NCBI GenBank assembly: GCA_958298945.1
Contig: OY282606.1
Coordinates: 58,045,920 to 58,109,919, forward strand
Source: Atherix ibis
Taxonomy: Eukaryota; Arthropoda; Insecta; Diptera; Athericidae
Direction: 5' to 3'
DNA length: 64,000 bases
Each line of letters starts with the position of its first letter. The stretch's first letter is position 1. Of this stretch, positions 35,220 through 47,935 are shown in pieces. The translations under genes and the position numbers were made by a program. Under the pieces are notes generated by a model. The model did no database searches and was not told where the DNA came from. It saw only the letters and a list, made by a program, of their open reading frames with translations.

Positions 35220-35475
35220 AAAAATTTGGAACTAGTGAAAGCTGATGTTGTCAAACCATCGGTCAATGTTGAAACTTATCAAGAAGTTCTTGAGATGCTC
35301 AAGAAAAGGGGCCCTAGCATCAGATTGGACATTCCAGATACTTGAAATGTCTCCATTAAAGAGTTTTTGTCGGAACAATAATTTTTGTGGTGCCACAGCC
35401 CCGTTACTCATTTAATCACAATTCGTGTAAGATTGTTTTGTTCCTAAATATAAAAAACACTCGATAATAGTCTGT
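35220..35475 (+). mobile_element. Mariner remnant spanning the middle of the catalytic domain
   Basis: Readable blocks are VKADVVKPSVNVETYQEVLE (about 35238-35297; family ...TVN.EYYLEVL), RGPSIRLDIPDT (about 35308-35343; family R-P-x-I-x-x-T-W) and, after a deletion that removes the HHDNAP motif, SIKEFLSEQ (about 35353-35380). A frame-shifted VVPQPRYS equivalent (about 35388-35412) and a VLFLNIK equivalent of FFLFPKIK (about 35437-35460) follow. Both last catalytic aspartates are lost. The SxxEFLSE junction is shared with the 1.5-kb copy. Confidence 0.7.
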
Positions 35476-36300
35476 GTACTGTCGAAAATCTCAAAATAAA
35501 TGAATTATAGCCTTCAAAATATAATTTCAACAAAATTATTATATTTAAAATAGATTAACATAAGTTATAAATAATTTTATTTTTGTTTGATAAATAATCG
35601 AAATAATCGTTTTGATAATTTTGCTCTGAATTATATATAACATTTAGTGAATATGTACAGTAACATACAATATTCAAAATTGTATTGTAGTAAATATAAA
35701 TACTCTACAGTAAATTAAAAACATATCGTAGAGGGCGATTCCCCTCTTCACTTGCTTGTATTTCTCAAAAAAAAGAATGTATTTCAAAAGTGTTGCGCCT
35801 TTTTTGTGCTTAAGATAAATTAGGATAATTTTTTTGCCTTATTTTATATAAACACGTACATCTTTTATTGTTATAATAATCAGATTTGTTTAACATGCTA
35901 TAAAAATATGAAAATTGCAAAAAGAAACAAAATCTATTCAAGCATCTCTACCTCATTTCAATTTTTTGAGAAATCTTGTAGTGATTATATTTTTAAGTAG
36001 ATAAAATTCGCCGTAAAAGAGAATTATAATAGGAGAAAAAATGAGCATCCAATTTTTTTATAATGAAAAAATACATAAAACAAGTTATACAATATAATTT
36101 TGTACATAATAAAATTGCAGAAACAATTTCAGTTCTCGTTCATATTTTTACTACCAATTTTTTTATTTCTATTTTAAATTTACAATATGCACTTTAAGAA
36201 ATTTTTATAAAACAAAATTACCTTTTAATGCGCCTTTTTCATCCGTAATATCGTTATTATCTTCTTTATCCGCTACAATTCGTTTGTTTGTTTGTGAATG
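35476..36300. other. AT-rich DNA without recognisable gene
   Basis: Only homopolymer-rich sequence. Nothing on either strand. Confidence 0.4.
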
Positions 36301-38000
36301 AACTAAGTTCCACGATATATCGTCACGACCATTAAGTCATTTGACGACCTTTGAGTACATGGGTTTGATGAAATCGATTGAGCAGGAAGAGGTGAATAAA
36401 TTTTGTAGAGCAGATTGGTTTGCTTTAAGAAATTAAGAAGATACCTTGGAAAGAATAATGGGATATCGAAAAGCTCCACTATAGAGGGAATCTCATTAGA
36501 ATTTTTTGTGTAGATAAAGTGATCTTCCTTTAAAAAATGGGCGATAGTATATTAAACGTCACAGGAAGGACAGATGGGATGAATATATTTTCTGAAAAGG
36601 AAATTATATGTGAGCGTAGAATGTCCTATCTGGATTCTAAGCAATTTTCGTTCCAAAAATTTTGGCAAGGTTGTCGAGTAGACTGGTTGGGCAGTGGTTG
36701 GCCAATGCTTCAATAGAACGCTTTTAGTACTTGTCCAGTCCGTGTGTCTACGCATGATGAAATGTGTCATTTGCCATTTGAGAAGCAGGTACGGCAAGTT
36801 AGGAACTACTCTGCAAGTTGATCAGCCCGCTCATTACCCACAACTCACATTACCTGGAACCCAACATGTTTCAACACCCTTGTTTTAAGCAGGTTATGTC
36901 GAATATTGTTGAGAACAGGATAACCCACGAATAGTTTCGATGGCTGCATGGGTTTCACTGAATATTATGATATTACAATAATTCGGAGTTCAAAGAGAAA
37001 TCTCAACCGTTATTCTGAATGTCCTACACTAAGATATGTAGATACTCTCAACTCTATTCTCAGCCATGGTTTTCAGTCAGGATGAGGTGAGCAAGTTTGA
37101 AAATTCAGAGTGTTAGTGGAGGGATTCCTTTCAAGATTAGAGACCATCAATAAATAGGAAGGTGAATTTTTTTTGTATAGAGGGAAGTATATTATGTTTT
37201 TTAAGAGATTATGTAAAGGATAGTCAAAGGAGCAAAGATTTCTATATAATAAGTTAAAACGGGATTTGAGAAAGTAAGCAGAGATGGGCTTGCGATCAGA
37301 TTCGATAAGTAGTTAGTCCACCGGTGAAGTTCGATGTACCCCACTAGACATTTTAATATGACGATTAACCACTGCCCCAACTAATTTAAGCTTTACTGCT
37401 GACATCCCAGAGTTGGTAACTCTAACAGCTTCAATTTGTCGAAACTGTAATTAACTTCCAACCAGAATCATTACCATATTTATCATAGAATTGATTCGGT
37501 TAATAGTGTTTTTAATGTGCATATTCCATCTGCCTCCACGATCAAGGGTAATACCTAGGTTTTTCATGGAATCCAACTGCTGAAGGACTCATTGTTGTGA
37601 CTGATTGTTACGCTGGAGAAACGGTTGGAGTGTCTACGGCAATATGATGACATTAGTTGATTTTAATTCACTTAATTGCCTAACAAAATAAATTGAATTC
37701 TGTGCCATGGAGAGAGAATATCGTGCAACTACAATAGAATGAAAAGATTATCGACATAAAGGTAATGACAACCCGCCGAAATAGAAATAGGCAAGGACTA
37801 AATGTAAATATTAAAAAATGGTTGTGGAAAGATTTGATCACTGTGGAATACCATTTTCAGTACTGCGTCCGGGATAAAAATAATAATTTTCAAAAACCAT
37901 GAATGTTCTTCCATATATGTAAGACTAAGCATTTTAGAGTCTACACCGGACTCAGCCAATTGAATCAAAATTCTGTCTGGGCAAATGTGATCCACTACAA
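36300..38000 (-). mobile_element. RNase H-bearing LINE (I/R1-like), decayed RT, RNase H and zinc-knuckle tail
   Basis: Minus strand, in order: VDHICPDRILIQLAESGVDS (37993), TYMEEHSWFL (about 37918) and a degraded GIPQGS..SP.LFNIYI block (IFPQPFFNIYI, about 37830-37800). ISAGCHYLYVDNLF follows (about 37775-37735), with the YADD box reading YVDN. RNase H pieces come next, with CWVPGN (about 36865) corresponding to the conserved W-V-P-G-H segment. PYLLLKWQMTHFIMRRHTDW (about 36797-36735) and RIQIGHSTLTYNFLF then CPSCDV (about 36630-36555) complete the C-terminus, matching the RIGHTRLTH...C..C tail of RNase H LINEs. Stops and shifts are frequent. RNase H would have removed the RNA strand during target-primed reverse transcription. 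Confidence 0.8.
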
Positions 38001-38984
38001 TTATTTATGTACATTTTTCTTACATCATTATTCAATATGCATATGTATGCAAAGAAGTGGACAACTTTTGAAAAATATGCTTTAAGATTTTTTCTAATAT
38101 GCACGGGATTGCCGCTATAAATATTGACCTTTGCAGCCAGACCATCTTGTATACCTGAGCTTTCAGTATTTATTCATAACGTAAGTGCGTGGTACCAATG
38201 TAAATACATGAAAACTCCTGTCGCTTAATTCCCAGCGTTCTCTCTTGAAATATGATATATGATACACGTATAATGTGATTTGGAAACGAAGCTATTTCTT
38301 CATATTAATATAACAAACATAATTTATCAGAGCTTGTCATAATATTTAGAAGTATATTTGCAAACATATGTAGTTCAGTTAATGTAATCAATTTTTATTA
38401 AAATAAAAAAATTTTTAAAGTAAATCTCACCTCATCAATTTCTAATTTTATTTATTACACCTTTATAGTTATTTTATATCACTTACGTGTGCAATTTTCG
38501 AACTATACTTGTGAAGATAATGTTTATGTACTATTCTTTTTATGATTATGTCATTTCTGAATCGAGGAAAAGTATGTTGAAATAAAATCAGATAGTACCT
38601 CTAAAATTTATTTACAAATCAGTGCTAAATTAATAATATAATAATTATTAAATTTTAAATTTTAAAATTGATTACTAGTAAACTGATAAATTTACATACC
38701 ATATAAGTAGTGTGAATAAATGAGTATTCATTCTTAATTAACCAAAGTTAAAATTTCATAGCATATTAAAAATTTTATGGCTAACAACATAATTTTATTA
38801 ATAGTTACAATAAAATATTCAATCTATTAATCATCCAATCAGTTTGTATAGTGTGAGTTTATTAATTTTTCTTTTATATTCTAGAACTAAAACAAAAATT
38901 AATCATTTTATGAATATTTATAAAATTACTCTATTTAATTGCATACTTAAATTTTTAAAACTCTTAAATATTGTAAAATATTAT
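38001..38984. other. AT-rich DNA without recognisable gene
   Basis: The patch at 38090-38280 may be the 5' continuation of the LINE to its left, but no RT motif is readable. Confidence 0.35.
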
Positions 38985-39470
38985 TATTAGAAAGAATAAT
39001 GAGATATCGAAAAGCTACACTATAGAGGAAATCCCATTACAATTTTTTTGTGTGGGTAAAGTGACAGTTCTTCAGAAGATGAGCGATAGTATATTATACG
39101 ACACAGGTAGGACAGATGGAATGAGGATGTTTTCGGAATAGGTAATTATATGTGAGAACCAAATGTCCTATTCGCATTCTGAGCAGTTTTCGTTCCCAAA
39201 ATTTTGGCTAGGTTGTCGAGTAGACTGGTTGGGCAGTGTACCTACGAATGAACAAATGTGTCATTTGCCATTTGATTAGCAAGTGAAACTAGTTAGGAAC
39301 TGCTGTAAATATTGTTATATACAGAGTTGATCTGCTAGTTTCAAAATTCAACATGTTTGGAACCCAACTTAAATCAACACTCTTGATCTGGAACTTAACG
39401 CATTTCGATACCACTGTTGTTAAGCAGATTAATTCAGATATTATTGAGAACTGGAATGTGAAAAGTTTAT
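38985..39470 (-). mobile_element. Second copy of the 36-kb RNase H LINE, C-terminal part only
   Basis: Nucleotide sequence parallels 36450-36930 block by block: AGAAAGAATAATGAGATATC, GAAAAGCTACACTATAGAGG, GATGAGCGATAGTATATTA, CACAGGTAGGACAGATGG, AAAATTTTGGCTAGGTTGTC and GAGTAGACTGGTTGGGCAGTG. About 20-25 bp present in the 36-kb copy are missing after GGGCAGTG. Orientation is the same as the 36-kb copy, and each carries private small deletions, so this is an independent insertion or an old duplication. No open frame remains. Confidence 0.85.
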
Positions 39471-41330
39471 ATGTTAATTAATAAATACCTTAAGCTGGAT
39501 TCAGTATTTCAATATTGACTTAGAATTTTTCTATTATTTGATGGGCATACAAGAATTTCTGCATATTCAGATTAAACGCTATATTAAATCCAATTGTTAT
39601 GTTATGTACTGTTTCGGAAGAAAGGAGAGATAACCTTTCTTCGTTACCTGGGTGTGACAATATAAAAAACATACGATCCAACTAAAAAGGAAGACGCCGT
39701 TTCATGGAGAAGAACCAATAGCCAACCATGGTAGTGAGGTACTATACTAGAACCAATAGCCAACCTATACGGAGAAGAACCAATAGCCAACCTATACGGA
39801 GAACGACTTACCTGAGTATCGATGAACCATGATGGTGAGGTACTATACTAGAACCAGAGTAGAGAGTTAAAAAAAATGGGCAATTCCTTTTCATTTTATC
39901 ATTATCAGTTTTATTTTTCTTCATTTTTTTACTTTCTAATTCAATGTAATATTAATCCAAAAAAAAAAACATTTTAAAAAGAATAATCCGCTTCCCTAAA
40001 ACAAAGTTATTAAATTATTAAATACTTCAAAAATAAAATAAAAAACTATACAAATCCAAAAATAGAAAAAAATTGCAATTAAAATTTTACAATCCATAGA
40101 TAAAAAAAATTCTTCTTTCCCTGTTTGATTTCTGTTAAATCTATTTACTTGGTGTAGTATATGAATGCAAAATACAACTATATATATGTATATTATAAAT
40201 TAAACAAATGGGAAGATCAAAAGTACTAGGTAAAGGCAAAAAGAACGGTAAAATGGTTATTGGTCATGCATACAAAAAATTTTCTCGCATGCAGAAAAAT
40301 TGTTCAATATTAATTATAATAAATGTTATAACAATGGTATTAGTAATACCAGTAAAAGTAAATCTTCTTTTCTACTAGAACTGTTCGTAATGCTTATCAT
40401 TATATAAATTGGTACTTTTTTCTACTCGTTAAAAGGTTAACATTAAAATATTTAGAATATAATTTTGTTTTTCTTTAGTTCATTTTTTTTTGTATTGTTT
40501 TCAATTTTAATATAATACTTTTAATTAGGATTCTCTCTTATTTGTTAACATCCAAAATTATTGTTGTTTAATTATAAATCTGTATAGAATAATATATATG
40601 CAATATATACACATACACGTATGGTATTTTTTTCTACAAATAATTATTGTTCGTTAGAAAATTGTTAACAATACTTTTTTGTGTGTTTTTTCTTCTTCTT
40701 TTTTCTTTTTTTATCGATAAATAATTAATACATTTTGCTTTTCTTTGTCTCCCAAATGTTATATTAATTTTTTCCGTTTTTCATAGAATATATTTTCAGT
40801 AATAAAAATTATTGTTTTTTTTAAAATAAATTTGATTTTTTTCTCTGTACACATTTTGAATTAATTATTTTATATGTTTAAATATATGAATGAATGTTCC
40901 TTTTTTCGGTTTATCAGTTTTTGCTTTTATTTTATTTTTCTTTTAGATATATGGTACATACCTGTGCAAATTTTTAATAATCATATTGAATGTAAAATAT
41001 ATGCTGTTTGTTTGTTTGTGTATCTTTTTGTTTTATTTTTATTTTAATTTCATTTCTGCCTTCTTTTTTCGATTTTTTTTTTAAATTAACCAAAAATATA
41101 AATTAAAAGTTATTCTTTTCTCTACCTTCGTGTTTCGCAAGCTGTTGCTACTTATCCTCGTATCTTTGTTTGCTTATTAACTTACTGCATTTTCTAAACA
41201 AATTGTCCTAATTTCAAATTAGTGCGAAATCATTATATTTGATATTTAAATTGTGATTGACAAATTCACAGAGTATCGGCAATTGAACAGAAATATTTCT
41301 CAATTTTATTACCCGTAGAGGAAAATGGAA
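39471..41330. other. AT-rich DNA with a short minisatellite
   Basis: Apart from the repeat at 39705-39860 the stretch is dominated by T/A runs. No gene is recognised. Confidence 0.4.
39705..39860. repeat. Imperfect tandem/interspersed minisatellite
   Basis: GAACCAATAGCCAACC occurs three times (about 39713, 39753, 39777), twice followed by TATACGGAGAA. The longer block ATGGTGAGGTACTATACTAG also occurs twice (with a G/A difference) at about 39727 and 39830. The nested arrangement suggests successive local duplications. Confidence 0.85.
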
Positions 41331-42480
41331 TCTTCAGATTAAAAATGCTGTTGAAAAAATTAACACCATCCTCCGAATGGTTAAAATTTTAATCAGCAGC
41401 AAAAGTAAGGTAAGACAAAGTGAGGCAATTAGAGTAACGAACGTCCTTTTCAACGGAACCTTACTCTATTTCCTCACTATATGTGTCAGTATGCCAATAG
41501 CAGGAAAAAAAGCTAGTCGAGGCAGCTATAAACCGTTGCATTAGACTTACCAGTGGATCACACCGGACATCTCCATACTGGTAGAAACTTGTCGAAAACC
41601 TATATCTTTCTGTCTGCAAAACCTATCCCAGGTGTTTACTTCTTTAAACAGGTTTAAGAAAGCTACTACTGATCCGTGCACATATAGGAAACTTTTCCTT
41701 GAACAGTTGGACGGATTAAAAGATCATCGACTTTTGTTCACGGATGCCGCCGCCGACATCAATAGTATATCTTTTTCGGTTGTGGAACTTTTTGGCTTCA
41801 TAACAGCAATTGAAATTGCGACCAATATTCCCAGTCAATGGAGCGCCATTATTTTTAGCGACAGCCTTGCCGTCCTTAAAGCCATTTCTGACCCATCGAA
41901 TGACCCAGTAGTTAGCGTAATTCGTCATAGCCTACTTAGCAATAGGAGTGTTGAGTGGGAACTTTGGGAAATGAAAGTGCTGACAAGTTGGCTGGAGAAA
42001 CACTCCGTCGACAAGTGATCATAGTTATTCCCAATCTACCTCGCCTACTAACATAACGACAACTAACACACAATTTTTATTGATTTATTGAATAACCATC
42101 AATAAACCAGTCTATTTAACATTCATACCAAAAATTCTGCGCGCAGAAGCTCTTCAAAATCCGGATTGAACATACTGCTCTCACTCATAACTTCCTTTTT
42201 GGCAACACCAATCGTCCCTTATACCAATCCTGTGGCACCCATTTCACTACTATCCATATTCAATATCAAGAATTACTTCGCGGGCAGGATTCCTCCCATT
42301 ATGGAGCTCCTGGACCCAACAACTCCATTCCCCAGTCCCCTATTTAAACTTCTACAACATACTAATATGCTCCACAAACAAAATTCTCAATATTTTATAC
42401 TACTAACCCCAGACCAGTCTCTTTCAGATAACTTCCCACTAAGAAGTGGCCCCTGGCACATGTCTAAGGAACTTTACAAA
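41330..42480 (+). mobile_element. RNase H LINE remnant (I/R1-like), plus strand: RT tail, RNase H, zinc knuckle
   Basis: Reading across frames: KINTILRMVKILISSK (about 41368), LFNGTLLYFLTICVSM (about 41450-41500), IRLTSGSHRTSPYW-like (about 41545-41580), then the long frame 41632-42015 holding RNase H: LLFTDAA (about 41731, catalytic D), SVVELFGFITAIEIA (about 41780, catalytic E) and IIFSDSLAVLKAI (about 41850, catalytic D). A frameshift near 41955 moves the last RNase H segment GTLGNESADKLAGETLRRQ (about 41959-42015) out of frame; its D is the fourth catalytic residue. The tail RIEHTALTHNFLFGNTNRP (about 42160-42215) resembles the family's RIGHT.LTH motif. Confidence 0.85.
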
Positions 42481-43474
42481 GAAACAAACCTATTTGCCGC
42501 CATGCTTTCGTTTTTTTTCTTCCATTTTTCTCTTGCTTATTGTTTTTCTGAAATTTTAGATTCCTTCTTGGATCTATCGCTTCATACTCGCCTTCGTGCT
42601 CGTTGACATCACCGCCCATGCCTGCTGCTCCATTGTTGCTACTTTTTTTACCCTCACTGATTTTTTTTCTTTTGTATAAACTATTCAAAAAAAAATTATA
42701 ATTCTTTTATTTACAAAAATGTTTTTTTCTCATTTCTTTTATTGTTGAGATAAAAATTACGATAATTCTCCTCTCCACTTTTCAATAAATTATTGTTTTT
42801 TTTTCTCTTGATTTTATATATTTTATATTATTTTTCCTTTTTTTTAACATTCAAAAGTTAGTTTTATTATTTAAAAGTTAGTTTATTATAATTATTATTA
42901 TTTTATGGACAAACGAGAACAGCACAAAACAAAGTTTTAAAAACACATTTATTTATGCAATAAACACGGGTCGTATTAAATAAAATAACTTCGTTACAAA
43001 GAAATAAATAACGTTTCCTTTCTCTTCACATATTTTTTTTTAAATTCGCTTTTGATAACGCTACCGTTAAAAAACGGCCTTACTCGTTGTGGAGGTCATT
43101 GTCGTAGAAAGCTTCCATGCGGATTTTGTCCTGTTCTTCTGCCTTGATATTGCAGACTTCCTCATCCAGAGGGCCGTTAGCCTCATTAACCAATACGGTT
43201 TCGCCACAAGACACTACATGGTGCACACGCCTTCGGTTATTCGATCAAGCAATTCGATTTCGAGCAGTCCTGAGTTTGTCGAAAATGAACTACTCGAACA
43301 CCTTACCAGGGCTACCATAATACAATATTAATATGATAATGTAAAGGAGAGAATATCCTTCTATTTTTTGTATCACATGGGTCCTCAAAACAAGAAACTG
43401 TTGGTTTAAGTCTTCTAATAAGAGTTTTTAACTGAATTTTCTACAAAATCCAGAATATTTTTTTTCAATTTAAA

Positions 43475-43560
43475 ATAAAAAAAGCTTATATTTACTCCTA
43501 AATATAGAAAATTAAATTAAAAAAAAGCTTATAAACATTACTCCTAAATATAGAAAATTA
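43475..43560. repeat. Tandem duplication of about 43 bp
   Basis: AAAAAAGCTTATA followed by TTTACTCCTAAATATAGAAA, then a second copy with ACATT inserted before ACTCCTAAATATAGAAAATT. Confidence 0.85.
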
Positions 43561-45636
43561 TTTGATTTGTTACAATTAATGTAATCTTTATAAATGTATA
43601 CTGATAATAGTTTTTACTTCAACTTTTATGGCAAATGATTAAGTTTAAAATATATATTTTATATATTGCTTAAAATATTTTTTAAAATCATTGCGTATAA
43701 ATATCTTATTATAAATAATTTTATATCAAATTAGACACCAATTGTTCACTAAGCAAAAGCCATATTTCAAAGAAGTTGTGAATTTTAATACAATATAATA
43801 TATCGTATGATGTTTAAAATAATTCACCTCAAGTAAAACTGACCATTATTAAGCATTCTTTACAGTAAAAATAACTACTATTAAATGACTAAAAACGAAT
43901 ATAGGTTAAATTTTATTTTTCCATGCGAATTTACATGCAATAACTTACTATAAACACTTACCAACCCTTTGACCAGTGAACAAGTAACGGAACTGAATTA
44001 AGGGAGCATTATTTTATGAATTGTCAGGTTAGATTCTATAGGGCTATTTGCTTAGTTTTTTTTTGTAAATACAATGTTTTCTTTAATATATTGTAATAAA
44101 TTAGGATTTTTATATAGTATATCCTTAAATTCAATATACTGCCCAAAGGGTTGAATTATATCACTATTATGATATTTTGTACATATTTTAGCATGCAAAT
44201 TTTATTTTTGTATTTAAATTGTAAGGGTATTACTCAATAGTCAGAAAAATTACTTTTATAGTCCTAGTGTTTGGCCAATGGTTATAGGGTATATATTTTT
44301 AAACAACTTCTAAATATATTTTTTTACAGTTTTCTGTATGATATTATATCGAAGTAGTGCGCTTCTTTATAAATTATATTCAAAAAGTTGAGATATTCTT
44401 GTTTGCATATGAAATAACATTAGTATCCTAATCTAGATAGAAAAATCGTTACATGAACAAGGATTATTTTGTTTAAACAAGTTCACAAAACTTTAAGAAA
44501 AACTAAGAAATGACAAATAATCATTGAACCTTTTATGGTATTCTAAATTGTAAATACGTCGATTCTGTTGTGAAATGTTCTTTTAACAAAATAAATTCTG
44601 CAAATGACCTCTATTCAATGCTATTGTATTTCTTATATCTGATTAAGTCGAAAGTAAAAAATTTCAACAATATTATTAAATAAATTTCTGAATAAGAAGA
44701 AATGTCCAATAAAAATACAGGCTGGTCTAAAGAGAATTTCACTAGTTTTTTGCAAATAATTCTGGAATAAAAAAAAATAGGAATTTGGTTAACCAAAATC
44801 CATTTATAGTTATTTAGGAAAATGATCATTCTTTTTATGATATTTTTTTATGATATTTTCATCAAAAAGAGAAATGTTTCCCCTGATATCGTTATATCGA
44901 CTACATTGCGGCGCTTACCCTGTAACAAATTTTCACTCTTTTCATAATATTTTATAATTCAAAACACGTTCACATTAATTTTGATTGATTTAATTGATTT
45001 GCGTCTTCTTTCTTGTAATTGTTCATTTGTCTCCGATCGGTTAGCGTAGTCATTTCTCTTCAAGTATCGCAACAGAAGAAATCGAAAGTGGTTAAACTTG
45101 GGATTTTAACCATACCATCACCATTGCAATGTTTGGAAAAAATGATTTTTTCAGGAAAATTGATCGCAGAATTTCCACTGCAGCACATGGAGTATGTTGG
45201 AACCGCATTCATCCTGTTAGAAGAAAATGCTCTGTAGCATCTCTGTATATCATTTTTAGTACTTTGCTTCTTCAAAGAAATACGTCTGGCCCGAACGTAT
45301 TCATTATATTACATAATTCGCAAAATATCTTACATAATAGGTTGAAAAAAATTCAATTCTTGTACGCGATGTCTTACAAAGGTTCACAGAGTTTTAGTTA
45401 TAATATTACGTGCACCTATATTTTCGGTTAAGTTTTGGGTTTTTGAGACGGTCAGGCTTCGATTTACCGAATAATTTAAAATTATTCACTATACGATAAA
45501 CAATGCAAATTGAAAGCATCTTATTCCAAATCAATTTTTCACATAATTTTGTGAGCGTCACAAGAATTAACGAATTGTTTTCCTTGAAGTTTATAATGGT
45601 CAATTATAATTTTGACGCATCTTCTTTTATAGCTGT

Positions 45637-45768
45637 CAAATATTGACTGACAATATAACATCCAATCAAAATGTTTGTCAACCTACCCTTTATAATTCGT
45701 AAATATTGACTGACAATATTAACAGCCAATCAAAATGGCATGAAATTAAAGTTGTCAACCTACCCTTA
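45637..45768. repeat. Tandem duplication of about 60 bp
   Basis: AAATATTGACTGACAATAT..AAC..CCAATCAAAATG ending GTCAACCTACCCTT is present twice; the second copy carries an extra 15 or so nt before GTTGTCAACC. Confidence 0.85.
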
Positions 45769-47159
45769 GAACACTCTGTGTATTTTATATAATGGCAATT
45801 TTAAAAAGAGACAAAGTTTATGCAAACGTATTTAATTAAATTAATCTAAAATAAGTTAAATATTATATACAACTAATCTTAAACTAATATTGATCCAAGA
45901 AAAAATATTTGTTTAACTTTCCTATTAAGGAAAAATGTTAGGACCAATTAGCCTAAAGTTTTTTAATTTAATATGAACAAAATAAAATTGTTGTTTTAAA
46001 TAAACTTATTAGTAGATTTCTGAGTATAAAAATTTCAAAAAGAAACAAAATCCATCGAAGCTCAAATTTTGATGAAAAAGTCTTAATATTGCACTTTTTT
46101 TTGTTACAAATGACCAAACTTCGCCCAAATTTAAAGTTTAAGCAAACTTTTATTGCTAGTTTCAATGCGGTTTAAGATTAATAAGTCAGTTGTATCTGTA
46201 TAAAGTCGATTATGAAATAAGCTTTAACAAGAAAAATATAGCAGAAGTCATTATACTCGTATTAAGTTCTGTACGGTATAGTTTATTTTCTGATAAATTT
46301 GATGCATGGATATATGGGCTACGTTAGCTATGTAGAAGAGTTTATTTTTGTCGTTTCGAAATTCTATAATGAATTTTTTGTTGTAAGGTATTTGAGACAA
46401 GAATCAGCGGCCATTCGGTAGTACCACGACTATTAGGCCATTTGCCGACTTCATGTTACGTTTAGGTTGGCATTGCCAGCTACCCTAATGAAACCGGTCC
46501 GATGGTAATTTGGCTATATGATAAATTGTTGATGATCAGGAATGTGATTGACTACTGGATCAAAACAATTTCTCTACCATTTTCTGGTTACCAAATTATT
46601 TGCTTGCATTGTTTCTTAATTCATATTGGATATACTTTTTCCACCATATTCTTTAATAATGATACATCTTGTCACCGAAAGAGATTGACACTGCCTGTTG
46701 AGAATGACATTAAAAGAAGTAGTAGTAGTAGTTTTAAGATATTAAAGCTGTTGCTTAATAAAATAAAATAATAAATAATAATAAATAAATAAAATAATGA
46801 GTATAAAAATATATACATATTTTTTGTTAAAATAATATTTTTATTGTGCTGCAAATTTTTAAAAATAACGATTCCTTACAATACAATTGACAGGTCATTA
46901 TATTGGTACTGACACCTTTTGAATTTTTAATATAAGTTTACGTATACAATTCAACTTACCTATCTTAAATTTATCATTATTAAGAAAACAAATAATTTAA
47001 ATTGAAACTCATGTCACTGTCAGTTTTAAATAATTTTTTTTAATCTGTAACTACCGCGTTTTTCATTAGCAACTTGTACTTTTGATTTTTTACTGTGAAC
47101 GCACCCTTAATCCAATCAGTGCGCTGTTACTGTCAAAACACTCAATAACTTAAACATTT

Positions 47160-47935
47160 TCATCATGCAAAGACTCACGAACGAAGAACGTTCTCAGATT
47201 GGAGTCTAGAGAAGTTTTCCGAAAATGACGACTTTCATCGCAAAATCATCTTCAGAGATGAAGCGCATTTTTGGTTAAATGGCCTCGTTAACAAACAAAA
47301 CATGCGTTCTTAGAGTGCTCCAAACCCTTATGTGCTTCATGAAACACCACTTCATCCACAAAAATTGTCTGTATAGTGCGGTTTTTATGCCGGTGGCGTC
47401 ATTGGGCCATTTTTCTTCGTTGATGAAAATGATCGTCACCTTACAGTCAATCGTGAACGCTACAGAGACATGTTGCAGCGTTATTTCTTCGATCGATTGC
47501 ATGGGCTGGACATCAGTGGTATGTAGTTTCAACAAAATGGTGTCAAATTCCACACAGCGGGAGAAACGATCAACTTATTGAAGTCCAAGTTCGGTGTACG
47601 TGTTATGTCGAGAAAAGGTCCTGTCGATTGGCCGCCGAGATCTTGTGATTTAACACCTCTAAACTTTTTTCTGTGGGGTTACGTTAAATCGATGGTCTAT
47701 GCCAACAAGCCGGGACCTAAGAGCCAACATCGAACGAGAAATAGAGGCCATTCCCGTCGAAAATTGGCTTCAACGAATCGACCGCTGCTAGCGTGCCCGT
47801 GGTAGATATATGACCAAAGTCGAGTTCCATTCATAATTGCATTGATTGTACTTTAAGGCAATAATAAAAGTTTTGACATATCTTAAATAGTTTGCGAGAT
47901 ATAAAAGTTGTCAAGTTCTTATTCAAAAACCCTTT
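47160..47935 (+). mobile_element. IS630-Tc1-mariner-type transposase remnant, most complete copy of its family here
   Basis: Reading across frames: MQRLTNEERSQIG (47165) resembles the protein start. After an internal deletion, IIFRDEAHFWLNGLVNKQN (about 47245-47300) carries the first catalytic D. HETPLHPQKLSV.CGFYAGG follows (about 47337-47395), then IGPFFFVDENDRHLTVNRER (about 47402-47460), Y-R-D-M-L-Q-R-Y-F (about 47462) and DISGM.FQQNGVKFHTAGE (about 47510-47565), where the second catalytic D reads N. The open frame 47578-47802 then reads PVDWPPRSCDLTPLNFFLWG (about 47615-47675), in which the third-site D is also N. YVKSMVYANKPGPK follows, then a shifted tail. The N-terminal DNA-binding half is largely deleted. 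Confidence 0.9.

Larger units (their letters stand above)
42481..47150. other. AT-rich DNA with local duplications and unassigned patches
   Basis: No gene is recognised. Local direct repeats occur at 42853-42893 (AAAAGTTAGTTT twice), 43475-43560 and 45637-45768. At 43080-43255 the minus strand has about 50 codons without a stop (VHHVVSCGETVLVNEANG, then an acidic stretch). This is more protein-like than its surroundings but unassigned. At 45000-45430 several short frames overlap with no family signature. The patch at 46400-46500 loosely resembles 36306-36360 (CACGAC, ATTA, CATTTG.CGAC) and may be a LINE 3' scrap. Confidence 0.35.

Noticed and set aside
39705..39860. CRISPR-like repeat pattern
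   Set aside because: Repeats are few, nested and unevenly spaced in insect-type DNA; simple duplication explains them.
42166..42606. 146-codon plus-strand ORF as a separate gene
   Set aside because: It is an out-of-frame reading of the RNase H LINE tail; the alternative frame gives RIEHTALTHNFLFGNTNRP, the expected zinc-knuckle region.
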